The notes: a model not told the origin generated them from the sequence alone. Shown: positions 53,317 through 62,831, counted from the stretch's first letter. The stretch: 64,000 nucleotides of DNA from Roseinatronobacter sp052379845 (GCA_052379845.1 JBQTCF010000006.1); one strand, 5' to 3'. Program-made: numbers and translations.

Positions 53317-54489
53317 TTACAGCATTATATAGCGCATCGGCTCGCCCGCCTTGCGCGGCCCCTCACCGGCAGGGTGCACCAGCAACGCATCAGCGCCTGC
53401 CAGCACCGTCAGAAGCGAACTGTCCTGATTTCTGACTGGCGCAATTGTTGGCCCCGGCCCAAGTGTGGCGCGCATGTAATGCGTGCGCGGTCCGTTCGCA
53501 GGCAGGTCACAGGCAAGCGCAGCGGTTGCCGTGGGCAGTGGCCATTCGCCCAGCCCTTGCATCGCGCGCAGGGCAGGGCGCATGAACAAATGGGCGCAAA
53601 CAATTGAAGACACGGGGTTTCCGGGCAGGCCAAGCAGAAGGGACTGGCCCAATGTGCCAGCCATCAGCGGTTTTCCGGGGCGCAGCGCAATCTTGTAGAA
53701 GCTGCGTTTGGCCCCCAGCATGTCGGCCACAGGGCCGACCAGATCGTGATCCCCGACCGACGCCCCACCGATGGTGACGATCATATCCGCCCCTGCCGCC
53801 AGTTCAAACACGGCACGCAAGGATGTTTCAGTGTCCGATGCAATGGGCAGGATGCGCGCGCGGGCCCCTTCGGCTTCGGCCAATGCCTTGATGGCAAACG
53901 CATTTGACGCAATGATCTGGTCCGCCCTTGGCGTGCCACCGGGCATGACAAGTTCATCCCCCGTCGCAATGATTGCCACATCCGGGCGGCGGCTGACCGT
54001 GACATTCGGGCAGTTCATGGACGCCAAAAGCGCCAGTGCAACAGCGCTAAGCCTGCGCGGGGCGGTGACAATGTCGCCTTGCGTGAAATCCACGCCCCGC
54101 GGGCGAATATGCGTGGCGTGGTCCAGTTTCCCCGGCAGGGTGACCCAGCTTTCATTGGTTGTGACGTCTTCTTGCAGCACCACGCGCCCCACGCCGGAAG
54201 GGATGGGCGCGCCGGTGAAAATGCGCACAGCCTCGCCGGTGGCCACTGTCCCCGAAAACGCATGTCCGGCGGCGGCTTCGCCGATAAGGCGCAGGTCGGC
54301 CCCGGCCTGCGCGTCGGCGGGCACCCCGTATCCATCCATGGCAGAGGCCGCGAAGGGGGGCTGGTCTCGCTGCGCGCAGACGGCTTCGCGCAACACCCGC
54401 CCCGCGGCATGTTCCAACGGCAGGCTTTCTGTGCCCAGCGGTTGCACCAGCGCGAAGACGCGGGCCAGGGCTTCCTCGGGGGGGATCAT
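53317..54489 (-). CDS. moeA: Molybdopterin molybdotransferase MoeA
   Basis: Inserts molybdate into adenylylated molybdopterin to finish molybdenum cofactor. 390 residues. Seen are PLEHAAGRVLREAV near residue 25, PFAASAMDGYGV, ATGDELVMPG, GGASVGDHDLVGPV near residue 240, and RPGKPLMAG with LLGLPGNPVSS near residue 280. Its ATG overlaps the moaC stop. Molybdoenzymes are not in the window, though the CoxDE-like pair hints at one elsewhere. Confidence 0.94.
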   Translation of the reverse strand: MIPPEEALARVFALVQPLGTESLPLEHAAGRVLREAVCAQRDQPPFAASAMDGYGVPADAQAGADLRLIGEAAAGHAFSGTVATGEAVRIFTGAPIPSGVGRVVLQEDVTTNESWVTLPGKLDHATHIRPRGVDFTQGDIVTAPRRLSAVALALLASMNCPNVTVSRRPDVAIIATGDELVMPGGTPRADQIIASNAFAIKALAEAEGARARILPIASDTETSLRAVFELAAGADMIVTIGGASVGDHDLVGPVADMLGAKRSFYKIALRPGKPLMAGTLGQSLLLGLPGNPVSSIVCAHLFMRPALRAMQGLGEWPLPTATAALACDLPANGPRTHYMRATLGPGPTIAPVRNQDSSLLTVLAGADALLVHPAGEGPRKAGEPMRYIML

Positions 54490-54965
54490 GTGTCCACCTC
54501 ATAGCGGCCAGATTTGCCGCCATCTTTCAGCACCACGCGCGTGTTGGTGATGGTCATCGACTTTTCAGCGGCCTTGAGCATGTCATACACGGTCAAGGCT
54601 GCAACTGATGCGGCGGTCAGCGCTTCCATCTCCACCCCGGTCTGGCCGGTGGTGCGCACTTCCGCGCGGATGCGCACGCCGGGCAAGCTGCTATCGGGGG
54701 TCAGCTCCACGCTGACCTTCGTAATGGGCAAGGGGTGGCACAGCGGGATCAGATCCGCGCAGCGTTTTGCCCCCATGATGCCCGCCAGCCGCGCAACACC
54801 CAGCACATCGCCTTTCTTGGCGCGGCCTTCGGTCACCAATGCCAGCGTTTCGGGCAGCATTTGCACGGTGCTTTCTGCCACTGCCACCCGCGCCGTATGG
54901 GACTTTTGCGACACATCGACCATATGCGCGTGGCCATCAGCGTCAAAATGTGTCAGTTTTTCCAC
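54486..54965 (-). CDS. moaC: Cyclic pyranopterin monophosphate synthase MoaC
   Basis: Second half of the first step of molybdenum cofactor synthesis, forming cPMP with MoaA. 159 residues. The conserved KCADLIPLCHPLPITKV-type segment (here RCADLIPLCHPLPIT) and GQTGVEMEALTAASVAALTVY hold the active-site histidine and the metal-binding region, and MVDVSQKSHTARVAVA opens the domain. The start is a GTG at 54965, one base after the trpC stop; no ATG fits. Confidence 0.94.
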   Translation of the reverse strand: MEKLTHFDADGHAHMVDVSQKSHTARVAVAESTVQMLPETLALVTEGRAKKGDVLGVARLAGIMGAKRCADLIPLCHPLPITKVSVELTPDSSLPGVRIRAEVRTTGQTGVEMEALTAASVAALTVYDMLKAAEKSMTITNTRVVLKDGGKSGRYEVDT

Positions 54966-54966
54966 A

Positions 54967-55773
54967 TTACACCTTTTCGCAGGGGATAGGGGCCAGCAAG
55001 TCGCGCGTGGCCGCTGCTACATCGGGCTGGCGCATCAGGCTTTCGCCAATCAGGAAACTGCGCGCGCCATATGTGGCCAGATCTGCCAGATCGGCGGGCG
55101 TGTAAATCCCACTTTCGGCCACCAGCAGCTTGCCATCCGGCACCAGTTTCGACAGGCGGCGCGTGGTGTCGAGTGTCACCTCGAATGTGTTGAGGTTGCG
55201 GTTATTGATGCCCAGCAGGGGCGATTTCAGCGCCAGTGCGCGGTCAAGTTCATCCTCGTCATGCACTTCAACCAATACATCCATGCCCCAGCTGAAAGCC
55301 GCATCTTCCAACTCCTGCGCCTGCGCATTACTGACGGACGCCATGATGATCAGGATACAATCGGCATTGAGTGCGCGCGATTCAGCGACCTGCCATGTGT
55401 CATACAGAAAATCCTTGCGCAGGGCGGGCAGGGCCACAGCATTGCGTGCCGCCAAAAGGAAATCATCGGCGCCTTGAAAACTGGGCGTGTCGGTCAGCAC
55501 ACTTAAACATGTGGCCCCGCCATCGGCATAGGCGCGCGCCAGTGCGGGTGGGTCAAACTCTGCGCGGATCAGGCCCTTGGACGGGCTGGCCTTCTTGATT
55601 TCGGCAATCAACCCGTAGCCGCCGCGTTGCGCATGGGCCAGCGCTTGGGCAAAACCGCGCGGCGCGCTGGCGCTGCGGGCGGCTTCTTCAACCTGCGCCA
55701 GCGGGCGTTCGGCCTTGCGCGCGGCAACATCTTCCAGCTTATAGGCTTTGATCTTGTCCAGAATGGTGGCCAT
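54967..55773 (-). CDS. trpC: Indole-3-glycerol phosphate synthase
   Basis: Fourth step of tryptophan synthesis, converting CdRP to indole glycerol phosphate with loss of CO2. 268 residues. The substrate loop AEIKKASPSKGLIR near residue 52, GGATCLSVLTD, LPALRKDF and LLGINNRNLNTFEV with LVAESGIY are the barrel's conserved parts. The ATG at 55773 is preferred; a longer frame from 55914 adds non-homologous sequence. Part of leftward trpG-trpD-trpC-moaC-moeA. Confidence 0.95.
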   Translation of the reverse strand: MATILDKIKAYKLEDVAARKAERPLAQVEEAARSASAPRGFAQALAHAQRGGYGLIAEIKKASPSKGLIRAEFDPPALARAYADGGATCLSVLTDTPSFQGADDFLLAARNAVALPALRKDFLYDTWQVAESRALNADCILIIMASVSNAQAQELEDAAFSWGMDVLVEVHDEDELDRALALKSPLLGINNRNLNTFEVTLDTTRRLSKLVPDGKLLVAESGIYTPADLADLATYGARSFLIGESLMRQPDVAAATRDLLAPIPCEKV

Positions 55774-55789
55774 GTGGGGTCCCTTCGTT

Positions 55790-56809
55790 TCACTCTTTCG
55801 CAGGGCTGATTTTCGCCAGCGCGTTGACTGTCCGCATGGCCGCACCTGATGCAATGCTGTCGCGGGCGCGTTCCACGCCCTCGGGTAGGGTGGTGGCCCT
55901 GTCGGCAACGACAAGTGCCGCCGCCGCGTTCAGCAACACCGCATCGCGGAAGGCAGCGCGCCCGGCGCCTTGTAACATGGCCAGCAATTCCACGGCGTTT
56001 TCCTGCGGACTGCCGCCCAACAATTCCTCAAACGCATGGACGGGCAGGCCGGCTTCTTCGGGATGCAGGGTAAATTCGCGCAAGCTGCCATCTTCCAGCG
56101 CGACAACCCGGCTTTCGGCTGCAATAGACAATTCGTCGGTGCCATCCCCGCCATGGACCAGCCACGCCTTGTCCGACCCAAGCGCGCGCAGCGTTTCGGC
56201 CATGGGGCGCAGCAGGTCGGGGGAAAACGCCCCTGTCAGCTGGCGTTTGACATTGGCAGGGTTGGTCAGCGGACCCAGAATGTTGAAAATCGTGCGCGTG
56301 CCAAGTTCCGCACGCACCGGCCCGACATGGCGCATGGCGGGGTGGTGCATCGGCGCCATCATAAACCCTATGCCCACCTCGCGCAGGGCGCGTTCCACCA
56401 CTTGCGGTCCCACCATGACATCAATGCCAAGTGCGCCCAGCGCGTCTGCGGCCCCGGATTTCGATGACAGGTTGCGGTTGCCATGTTTGGCGACTGGCAC
56501 CCCTGCCCCCGCCACAACGAAGGCCGTCGCCGTGGAAATATTCAGCGTGCCCTTGCCATCGCCGCCAGTGCCTACAATGTCCATCGCGCCATCAGGGGCA
56601 TGGACCTTGACGCATTTGGCGCGCATCACACTTGCGGCAGCGGCATATTCATCAACGGTTTCGCCACGGGTGCGCATGGCCATCAGGAGCCCGCCGGTTT
56701 GCGCGGGCGTGGCTTGCCCTTCAAACAGCAGGTTGAAAGCGGCCTCGGCCTCGGGGCGGGTCAGGGGGCGGGTGGCGGCAATGCCGATCAGCGGCTTCAG
56801 GTCATCCAT
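55790..56809 (-). CDS. trpD: Anthranilate phosphoribosyltransferase
   Basis: Transfers phosphoribose to anthranilate. 339 residues. The PRPP-binding GTGGDGKGTLNISTA near residue 80 and KHGNRNLSSKSGAADALGAL near residue 106 are intact, as is NILGPLTNPA near residue 170. The ATG at 56809 overlaps the trpG stop by one base (TGATG); a GTG one codon upstream is possible. No oddities. Confidence 0.95.
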   Translation of the reverse strand: MDDLKPLIGIAATRPLTRPEAEAAFNLLFEGQATPAQTGGLLMAMRTRGETVDEYAAAASVMRAKCVKVHAPDGAMDIVGTGGDGKGTLNISTATAFVVAGAGVPVAKHGNRNLSSKSGAADALGALGIDVMVGPQVVERALREVGIGFMMAPMHHPAMRHVGPVRAELGTRTIFNILGPLTNPANVKRQLTGAFSPDLLRPMAETLRALGSDKAWLVHGGDGTDELSIAAESRVVALEDGSLREFTLHPEEAGLPVHAFEELLGGSPQENAVELLAMLQGAGRAAFRDAVLLNAAAALVVADRATTLPEGVERARDSIASGAAMRTVNALAKISPAKE

Positions 56810-57390
56810 CACGCGCCGACCTTCGCCATGTCCAGAAAATTGCGCAGCATCGCGTGCCCGTGTTCCGAGCGTATGCTTTCGGGGTGGAACTGCACCCCTT
56901 CAATAGGCAAATCGCGGTGGCGCAGGCCCATGATCAGCCCGTCTTCCAGCCAGGAAGTGATTTCCAGACAGTCGGGCAGGGTGTCCCGATCGACCACCAG
57001 CGAATGATAGCGTGTCGCATTCAAGGGCGATGGCAGGCCCGCGAACACCCCCGTGCCGCCATGATGCATCGCGCCCAGCTTGCCATGCACGATCTGGGGC
57101 GCGCGCACGACCTGTCCGCCAAACGCCTGCCCGATGGTCTGGTGGCCCAGGCACACACCCAGCAGGGGCACCCGCGCATCTGCCGCCGCCAATGTCAGCG
57201 GCAGGCACACCCCAGCCTGATCGGGGTCGCAGGGACCGGGTGACAGCACAATCGCGGACGGGTTCAGCGCCATGGCCTGTTGCACATCCAGCGCGTCATT
57301 GCGGTGCACAACCACATCTGCGCCCAACTCGCCAAAATAATGCACAAGATTATAGGTGAAGCTGTCGTAGTTATCGATCAATAGCAGCAT
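56809..57390 (-). CDS. trpG: Anthranilate synthase component II (glutamine amidotransferase)
   Basis: Supplies ammonia to TrpE for anthranilate synthesis. 193 residues. The class I triad is visible: Cys80 in LLGVCLGHQTIG and the histidine and glutamate in GVQFHPESI near residue 170. It begins the leftward trpGDC run. No trpE is in the window; in relatives trpE is expected beyond the yibQ-like gene that follows here on the opposite strand. Confidence 0.94.
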   Translation of the reverse strand: MLLLIDNYDSFTYNLVHYFGELGADVVVHRNDALDVQQAMALNPSAIVLSPGPCDPDQAGVCLPLTLAAADARVPLLGVCLGHQTIGQAFGGQVVRAPQIVHGKLGAMHHGGTGVFAGLPSPLNATRYHSLVVDRDTLPDCLEITSWLEDGLIMGLRHRDLPIEGVQFHPESIRSEHGHAMLRNFLDMAKVGA

Positions 57391-57616
57391 GGGCGGGGCC
57401 TTGACGGTTGGGGTGGGCGGCCTGACTTTCGGGCACCCGCCCTACATGCCCGCCCGTGGGCCAGAAGGTCAAGCCTGCAGGGCGCAATCTGTTTGATCAC
57501 AGGGCGCTTTTGTGGAAAGGATGGCATGTGCGGCAGGGCTGGTGCCGAGGATGACTGCGTGACAGCGCAGGCGCCTATCGCGAACAGCACTGTTTCAGTT
57601 AGAGTGGGGAATTCGC

Positions 57617-59227
57617 GTGAACAGCATTGGTGTTGCGGGCTTTGGTCTTGGGCTGGTCATTGCTGCGGTAGGGGTTCTGGGGCTTGCAGTGGCGTTCCCG
57701 CCGCAAGTGTCGCCCCCCGCACCAATGGCCGTTATTGACAGCGAAAACCCGACAGAGGGGGAACCCTTGATCGCGGCTGACGGGGGTGGTCCCGAACTGG
57801 TGTTGTCCGATGCTGTGGACCAGCCGCCCGCAGTCTCCGCGCAGACTATGCAAACAGACGGCGCTGACGCAGACCGGCCCGTAACAGCGGCTGTGCCTGA
57901 GTTGCCGCGCCATGACCAGACCCGCCCACAGGATGCGGTTGCCCCGTCCGCCCCGGCCGATGACCGGCTTGCCCCCATCGCCGACGGGGCCGGGGACGTG
58001 GCCTCGATGGCGCAGATTCCGGACCTGTCCGCGCCCGTGGTGCAAGCTGTCCCAGACCGCCCCATGGCAGCGCGCCCCCCTGCCGCGCTTTCGCCCGATG
58101 CAGGCACCACAGCTGATATGCAAGCGGACATGCCCGCCGACGCCCCCCCCGCGCCAGTCCGGCAGGACGCGCGGATTGAACTGTCCCCCGTGGCGCAGGG
58201 AACGGGCCGCGCGCCGGGGGCAGGGGATGATATGCCCCCCTCGTTGCCTGCGCCATTGCCCGCCCAAACCAGGGGGGCAAACACCGATGCTGCGCCCCTG
58301 CCAGACACGGATCAACCGCAGCCCGCCCCGCCGGCAACGCAAACCCCGCCCGGTGACGCCGCCGACCCCGTGCCGGTCCCTGCCGACGCCCCTGATGGTG
58401 CTGCGATGCCCGGAACCCGCGTAGCGGGCCTGCCCGGCCTGCCGCCATCGCCGCGCGCGCCCGTGTCCGCGCTGCCTGTTGCCACTGATGACGCGGGTTC
58501 AGACGACACGGAAGCGGATGACATGGACACGGGCGCCCCCGAACTGGCGGGCACCGCGCTGGAACGCAACGCCATTCCAGTTGAGGGCGCGGCGGACCAG
58601 CCCTTTATGGCGATCGTGCTGAATGATCCCGGCTTGCCCATGCCGTTGCGGCGGGATCTGGCGGCGCGTGATCTGCCCTTCACCGTTGCGCTGAACCCCA
58701 TGGACCCAAGCGCCACGGAAGCTGCGGAATTGTATCATGGCGCTGGCAAGGAAGTGTTGATTCTGGCCAATGGCATTCCCGCGGGGGCCACGGCGTCCGA
58801 TATTGATGTCACGTTCGGGGCCTATTTCGACAATGTGCCGCTGGCTGCGGGCGTCATCGATTTGCCGCGCGATGGTTTCGTGCGCAACACGCGGCTATCC
58901 TCCGAGGTGATGAAAGTTCTTGCGCGCGACGGCTACGGGCTTGTGACTTTTGCAGGCGGGTTGGGGCAGGCGGCGCGCAGCGCTGCCGCGATGGGCGTGC
59001 CCCATGCTGAAATATTCCGCACCCTTGACGCCGAAGACGAAAGCGCGCTTACCATCCGGCGTTTTCTGGACCGCGCGGTGTTTCAGGCCAGTCAGGTCGG
59101 GTTTGTGATGGTTTTTGGGGAAGCCAGCACCCAATCAACGCTTGATGCGCTTGATTTGTGGCAATCCGAAGGGCGTGTTGATCAGATTAGCCTTGTTCCG
59201 GTATCCGCCATCCTGCTGCGCCAGTAA
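57617..59227 (+). CDS. Divergent polysaccharide deacetylase family protein (YibQ-like)
   Basis: 536 residues. One N-terminal membrane helix (about 5-30) is followed by a long low-complexity linker, residues about 35-320, rich in Pro, Ala and Asp. The C-terminal domain (about 320-536; FMAIVLNDPGLPMPLRRDLA, PFTVALNPMDPSA, GKEVLILANGIPAGA) is the divergent deacetylase fold. The metal-binding triad of NodB-like enzymes is not obvious, so activity is unsure. The start is a GTG at 57617. Divergent from trpG; in Rhodobacter the yibQ gene sits between trpE and trpG. Confidence 0.84.
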   Translation: MNSIGVAGFGLGLVIAAVGVLGLAVAFPPQVSPPAPMAVIDSENPTEGEPLIAADGGGPELVLSDAVDQPPAVSAQTMQTDGADADRPVTAAVPELPRHDQTRPQDAVAPSAPADDRLAPIADGAGDVASMAQIPDLSAPVVQAVPDRPMAARPPAALSPDAGTTADMQADMPADAPPAPVRQDARIELSPVAQGTGRAPGAGDDMPPSLPAPLPAQTRGANTDAAPLPDTDQPQPAPPATQTPPGDAADPVPVPADAPDGAAMPGTRVAGLPGLPPSPRAPVSALPVATDDAGSDDTEADDMDTGAPELAGTALERNAIPVEGAADQPFMAIVLNDPGLPMPLRRDLAARDLPFTVALNPMDPSATEAAELYHGAGKEVLILANGIPAGATASDIDVTFGAYFDNVPLAAGVIDLPRDGFVRNTRLSSEVMKVLARDGYGLVTFAGGLGQAARSAAAMGVPHAEIFRTLDAEDESALTIRRFLDRAVFQASQVGFVMVFGEASTQSTLDALDLWQSEGRVDQISLVPVSAILLRQ

Positions 59228-59355
59228 GACGCGCGACGCACCGGACGCATGCTGCCTGAACAGGCAAAGCCAAGATGACAATGTCTGGCCCGGAACGGCC
59301 AGGGCAGGAATTTCATCTTGAGAAATATGATCGTTATGGATAGAGCACAGCTTCA

Positions 59356-59442
59356 GGCCCCTTGCTGGAACTGGTAGACAGACCAGACTTAAAATCTGAG
59401 GCTCGTATGGGCGTGAGGGTTCGAGTCCCTCAGGGGCCACCA
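59356..59442 (+). tRNA. tRNA-Leu (anticodon UAA)
   Basis: 87 bases with a long variable arm, as in class II tRNAs, and an encoded CCA. The acceptor GGCCCCT pairs with AGGGGCC, the anticodon loop CTTAAAA carries UAA, and the T arm contains GGTTCGAGTCC. The anticodon stem has one C-A mismatch at its base. tRNA-Leu genes are frequent island integration sites, and the next genes here are atypical. Confidence 0.95.
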
Positions 59443-59788
59443 TTCCACAGTTACCCGACCTGCAATGCAGTGCTGTGGGCAATTGGGGGGCGTGTGGGCG
59501 CACGCCGCTGGTTTGGCAGGAAACCAGTCTGCACCCCGCTGCGCGGCAACGCGCTGTGCCCAATAGGGGCGGATACCACGCATTATGTGGGGGCATTTCA
59601 TCATCACCCTTGCCGCAAGACGGGTCACGATGACCAGAACCGTAGTTCGATCTGCCTGAATTCAGGCAGTTTGGCAGAACCTGATGCGCCGGAAGGCGAA
59701 AACACTGATCTCCTCGTCAAGTATGGCTTTATCCGGTCAGTAATTTGAAAATAGCTTGGCCAGTCTTGGCAGCAGGGGAATTTCAGCC
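59443..59788. other. 346-base gap between tRNA-Leu and algF
   Basis: No gene or T-run terminator is convincing. It holds a perfect 18-base palindrome (59652-59669). Short frames across it have no recognisable product. No second copy of the tRNA 3' end was seen in the window, so an integration event is not proven. Confidence 0.5.
59652..59669. promoter_or_regulatory. 18-base perfect palindrome upstream of algF
   Basis: CTGCCTGAATTCAGGCAG reads identically on both strands, about 120 bases before the algF start. No loop separates the arms, so a protein-binding operator is more likely than a terminator. The regulator is unknown. Confidence 0.4.
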
Positions 59789-60373
59789 ATGATGCGACGC
59801 TTGTTCGTTTCGATCCTAGTGTCCTTTAGTTTCGGTGGCGTGCCCATTTCCGCGCAAGAAGAAGCGCTTTATGACGCGCCTGTTCCAGATGATGCCGCCT
59901 TCGTGCGGTTCATTGCGGTTGACGCGCCCGCCGCTGTGTTCGGGATTGAGGTGTCAGGTGATGATCTCTCCAGTCCGGCCTACCGGGTGGTGCGGGCCAC
60001 TGGCCTTGACGGTGCCGAAGCGGGGGCATCCTATACCGTTCTGGGCGGGCAGTCAGATGGAACGACCTTGATTCAGGAACCCGCGCGCGACCCTTCCCGT
60101 GTGACATTGGCACTTGTGAACCTGACAACTGCTGACATCAGCTTAAAAACATCAGATGGCAGCATAGAAATTATCGGGGCCACGGGCCCGCGCCAGATGG
60201 GCTTTCGGGAAATAAACCCTGTTCAGGTGCCAGTTGCCGTCCATACGGGGGGCGGACAATTGGGCGACGTGATCGCTTTGTCCTTGCGTCGGGGGCAGAA
60301 CCCCGCCCTTGTTGTAACTGTTGACGGTGTTGAATTGATTCAAAGCGAATTGATCTCGGAGCCGCTCAATTGA
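59789..60373 (+). CDS. algF: Alginate O-acetyltransferase AlgF family protein
   Basis: Periplasmic accessory protein for polysaccharide O-acetylation. 194 residues with a signal peptide of about 22 residues ending in ISA. The mature part (ALYDAPVPDDAAFVRFI, SPAYRVVRATGLDG, YTVLGGQ) follows AlgF's two beta-domains. AlgF links AlgI in the membrane with AlgJ and AlgX in Pseudomonas. The ATG at 59789 has AGGGGAA upstream. Its stop overlaps the algI start. Confidence 0.78.
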   Translation: MMRRLFVSILVSFSFGGVPISAQEEALYDAPVPDDAAFVRFIAVDAPAAVFGIEVSGDDLSSPAYRVVRATGLDGAEAGASYTVLGGQSDGTTLIQEPARDPSRVTLALVNLTTADISLKTSDGSIEIIGATGPRQMGFREINPVQVPVAVHTGGGQLGDVIALSLRRGQNPALVVTVDGVELIQSELISEPLN

Positions 60374-61764
60374 TTTTCTCGACAAGCTTGTTTGTTTTCC
60401 TTTTTCTTCCCCTGTTTCTTGCTTGCTATTATCTTACGCCACTTCGTTTCCGATCCCTGCTTATACTGTGTTTCAGCTATGGTTTTTATGGCTGGTGGCG
60501 TTATGAATACCTGCTTGTCATCTTCGGTATGTCGCTGGTCAGCTATTATGCGGCCCAGGTCACGGTTTGGTCATCTGATGAACGGGTGCGCCGCTGGGCT
60601 GTTGGCGTGGGGGTCGGGTTCGATCTGGCGGCACTTGCATATTTCAAATACACAACCTTTCTTCTGACCAATATTTCCGCCATGTCAGAAATGTTCATGG
60701 GCCGGGAAATCCATGTAATTGATGTTTTGCTGCCCATCGGCATTTCCTTTCATACATTCCAGTCGATCAGCTATGTCATCGATATATACCGCCGCGATGC
60801 GCCGCCTGCGCGAAACATCATTGATTTTCTGGCCTTCAGTTCGCTTTTCCCGCAACTAATTGCGGGTCCGGTGCTGCGCTACAAGGATTTGGCGGCGCAG
60901 TTCGTTTCGCGCACCCATTCGCTGGAACTGTTTGCGGCGGGTGTCTACCGCTTTGTGCTGGGTCTGGCGATGAAGGTGCTTGTGGCCGACAGCGTGGCAC
61001 CGCTGGCGGACCGAATATTCGCCTTGACCGACCCGACATTGGCCGAAAGCTGGCTGGGCGCGCTTGCCTATACGGTGCAATTGTTCTTTGACTTTGCGGG
61101 GTATTCCGCGATGGCAATTGGCATTGGTCTGATGATCGGGTTTCGCTTCATCGAAAACTTCAATGCGCCATATGTCAGCCGGTCCATAACCGAATTCTGG
61201 CGGCGTTGGCATATCAGCCTGTCGACATGGCTTCGGGATTATCTGTATCTTCCGCTGGGCGGCAACAGAAAAGGCCCGGTGCGCACCTATGTGAACCTGA
61301 TTGTCACAATGGTGTTGGGCGGGTTCTGGCACGGTGCGAACTGGACATTCCTGTTATGGGGGGCATGGCATGGCGGGTTGATGGCGCTGGAACGGGCCAT
61401 GGGCGTCAAGAAGCGGCAGGTCTGGCCTGGGTTGATTGCCTTGCCGCTGACATTCACGTTTGTCGTGATCGGTTGGGTGATGTTCCGCGCAACCAGTGTC
61501 GGTGCCGCATTGAACATGTATGCGGGCATGATTGGCCTGAACGGGGTGTCCATCCGCCCCGAAATTGCGTGGCAGATCACCCCGAGCGAGGTGCTGATGC
61601 TGGCTGTGGGCCTTGGCATAAGCTTTTTTCCGGTGCTGTCGCGGGGCCGGGATGTCCGCCCCAGTCCGGCGTTGCGGTCAACTGCTATGCTGATGCTTGC
61701 GATCTTGTCCATCAGCCGGCTTACAGCGCAGTCTGACAGCCCTTTTCTTTATTTTCAGTTTTAG
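60370..61764 (+). CDS. algI: MBOAT-family O-acyltransferase AlgI
   Basis: Multi-pass membrane acyltransferase that moves acetyl groups across the membrane to exopolysaccharide acetylation enzymes. 464 residues, about 10-12 helices. The start MIFSTSLFVFLFLPLFL, with FSYGFYGWW and YFKYTTF, and the later FWRRWHISLSTWLRDYLY and GFWHGANWTF are the family's core. His321 matches the catalytic histidine of Pseudomonas AlgI. The start codon is TTG, overlapping the algF stop (TTGA). It is followed 11 bases later by an algJ-like gene. Confidence 0.9.
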   Translation: MIFSTSLFVFLFLPLFLACYYLTPLRFRSLLILCFSYGFYGWWRYEYLLVIFGMSLVSYYAAQVTVWSSDERVRRWAVGVGVGFDLAALAYFKYTTFLLTNISAMSEMFMGREIHVIDVLLPIGISFHTFQSISYVIDIYRRDAPPARNIIDFLAFSSLFPQLIAGPVLRYKDLAAQFVSRTHSLELFAAGVYRFVLGLAMKVLVADSVAPLADRIFALTDPTLAESWLGALAYTVQLFFDFAGYSAMAIGIGLMIGFRFIENFNAPYVSRSITEFWRRWHISLSTWLRDYLYLPLGGNRKGPVRTYVNLIVTMVLGGFWHGANWTFLLWGAWHGGLMALERAMGVKKRQVWPGLIALPLTFTFVVIGWVMFRATSVGAALNMYAGMIGLNGVSIRPEIAWQITPSEVLMLAVGLGISFFPVLSRGRDVRPSPALRSTAMLMLAILSISRLTAQSDSPFLYFQF

Positions 61765-61775
61765 GACGCGGGTTC

Positions 61776-62831
61776 ATGGAAAAAGCGTCAAGTCTGGCAA
61801 TCATGGTGACAATCGGCTGCATCGGCACTGTGACATCGGCGGTGACGCCGTGGCGCGCAGCGTTTGAAGGGCCAGTGACGGACGGGGTCATCCAGCCCGC
61901 GCTGGAGGCCGCTTTTGACGAAGCCGTGGTCATCCGCGATGGTGCCATTCATGCCTGGCAGGCATTTCTGTTCGGTGTCTTTGGCCAGATGTCAGACGGG
62001 GCACTGGCTGGCGAAGGGGAATGGTTATTCACCACCGAGGAGTTTGAGACCCATCCCGATTTCGATGCGCAGTTCAATGCGCAGATTGCGCGCATCCTGG
62101 ATGTGGAAGCTGCCCTGCGCGCGCATGGTGTGGCGCTTCTGGTCGCCTTGATCCCCGACAAGGCCCGCATCATGTCCGCATATTTGCCGCGCGCGGACCG
62201 TGGCGCAGCGATTGGCGCACGCTATGACGCGGCACTTGGCGCGCTGCAGGGGGGCGGTGTCGCGGCGCCGGACCTGCGGCCCGTCTTGTCGGCGATGCTC
62301 GGCAGCGGGGACACCCCGTTCTTGCGGACAGATACGCATTGGACGCCAGAGGGGGCGCGCGCTGCGGCTTATCATCTTGCCTTGCTGGCCGAGGGTCAGA
62401 TCAGCGCCCCAAGCGAGTTTGTGACCCTCACCACCGGAACTGAACCGCATACCGGGGACCTGATGCGCTTCGCAAATACCGGGCCTTTTGCCCCGCTGGT
62501 TGGTCCCCATCCTGAAGATATTACTACTTATTCTACGGTGTCAGGGGCAGTTGCGGGCGATTTTCAGGCGCTTTTTGGCGAACAGCAAATCCCTGTTGTG
62601 CTGGTCGGCAGCAGCTATTCTGCCAACCCCAGATGGAATTTTGAGGGATTTCTTAAAACATCCTTCAGTGCCGACATCCTGAATGTCGCGCAAGAAGGGC
62701 GCGGCCCCTTTGCCCCTATGGAGCGCTGGCTTCAGGATGTGGACCTGACAACACGCGCGCCGGATCTGGTGATCTGGGAAATCCCCGAACGGTATTTGAC
62801 CCTTAGCACACTGAAAAGGTTGGAAGAATGA
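61776..62831 (+). CDS. AlgJ-like SGNH acetyltransferase
   Basis: 351 residues: an N-terminal anchor or uncleaved signal (about 5-22), then a SGNH-type domain with Asp186-x-His188 in RTDTHWTP and a GSSYS serine site near residues 278-281. WLFTTEEFETHP and VALIPDKARIMSAYLPR match AlgJ/AlgX. In Pseudomonas AlgJ is a membrane-tethered acetylesterase/transferase that works with AlgF and AlgI. Its stop overlaps the next ATG by 4 bases (ATGA-type). Confidence 0.82.
   Translation: MEKASSLAIMVTIGCIGTVTSAVTPWRAAFEGPVTDGVIQPALEAAFDEAVVIRDGAIHAWQAFLFGVFGQMSDGALAGEGEWLFTTEEFETHPDFDAQFNAQIARILDVEAALRAHGVALLVALIPDKARIMSAYLPRADRGAAIGARYDAALGALQGGGVAAPDLRPVLSAMLGSGDTPFLRTDTHWTPEGARAAAYHLALLAEGQISAPSEFVTLTTGTEPHTGDLMRFANTGPFAPLVGPHPEDITTYSTVSGAVAGDFQALFGEQQIPVVLVGSSYSANPRWNFEGFLKTSFSADILNVAQEGRGPFAPMERWLQDVDLTTRAPDLVIWEIPERYLTLSTLKRLEE

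Noticed and set aside
59362..59748. Rightward frame of 128 codons beginning inside tRNA-Leu
   Set aside because: It starts within the tRNA and encodes a cysteine-rich, unrecognisable peptide; no ribosome binding site.
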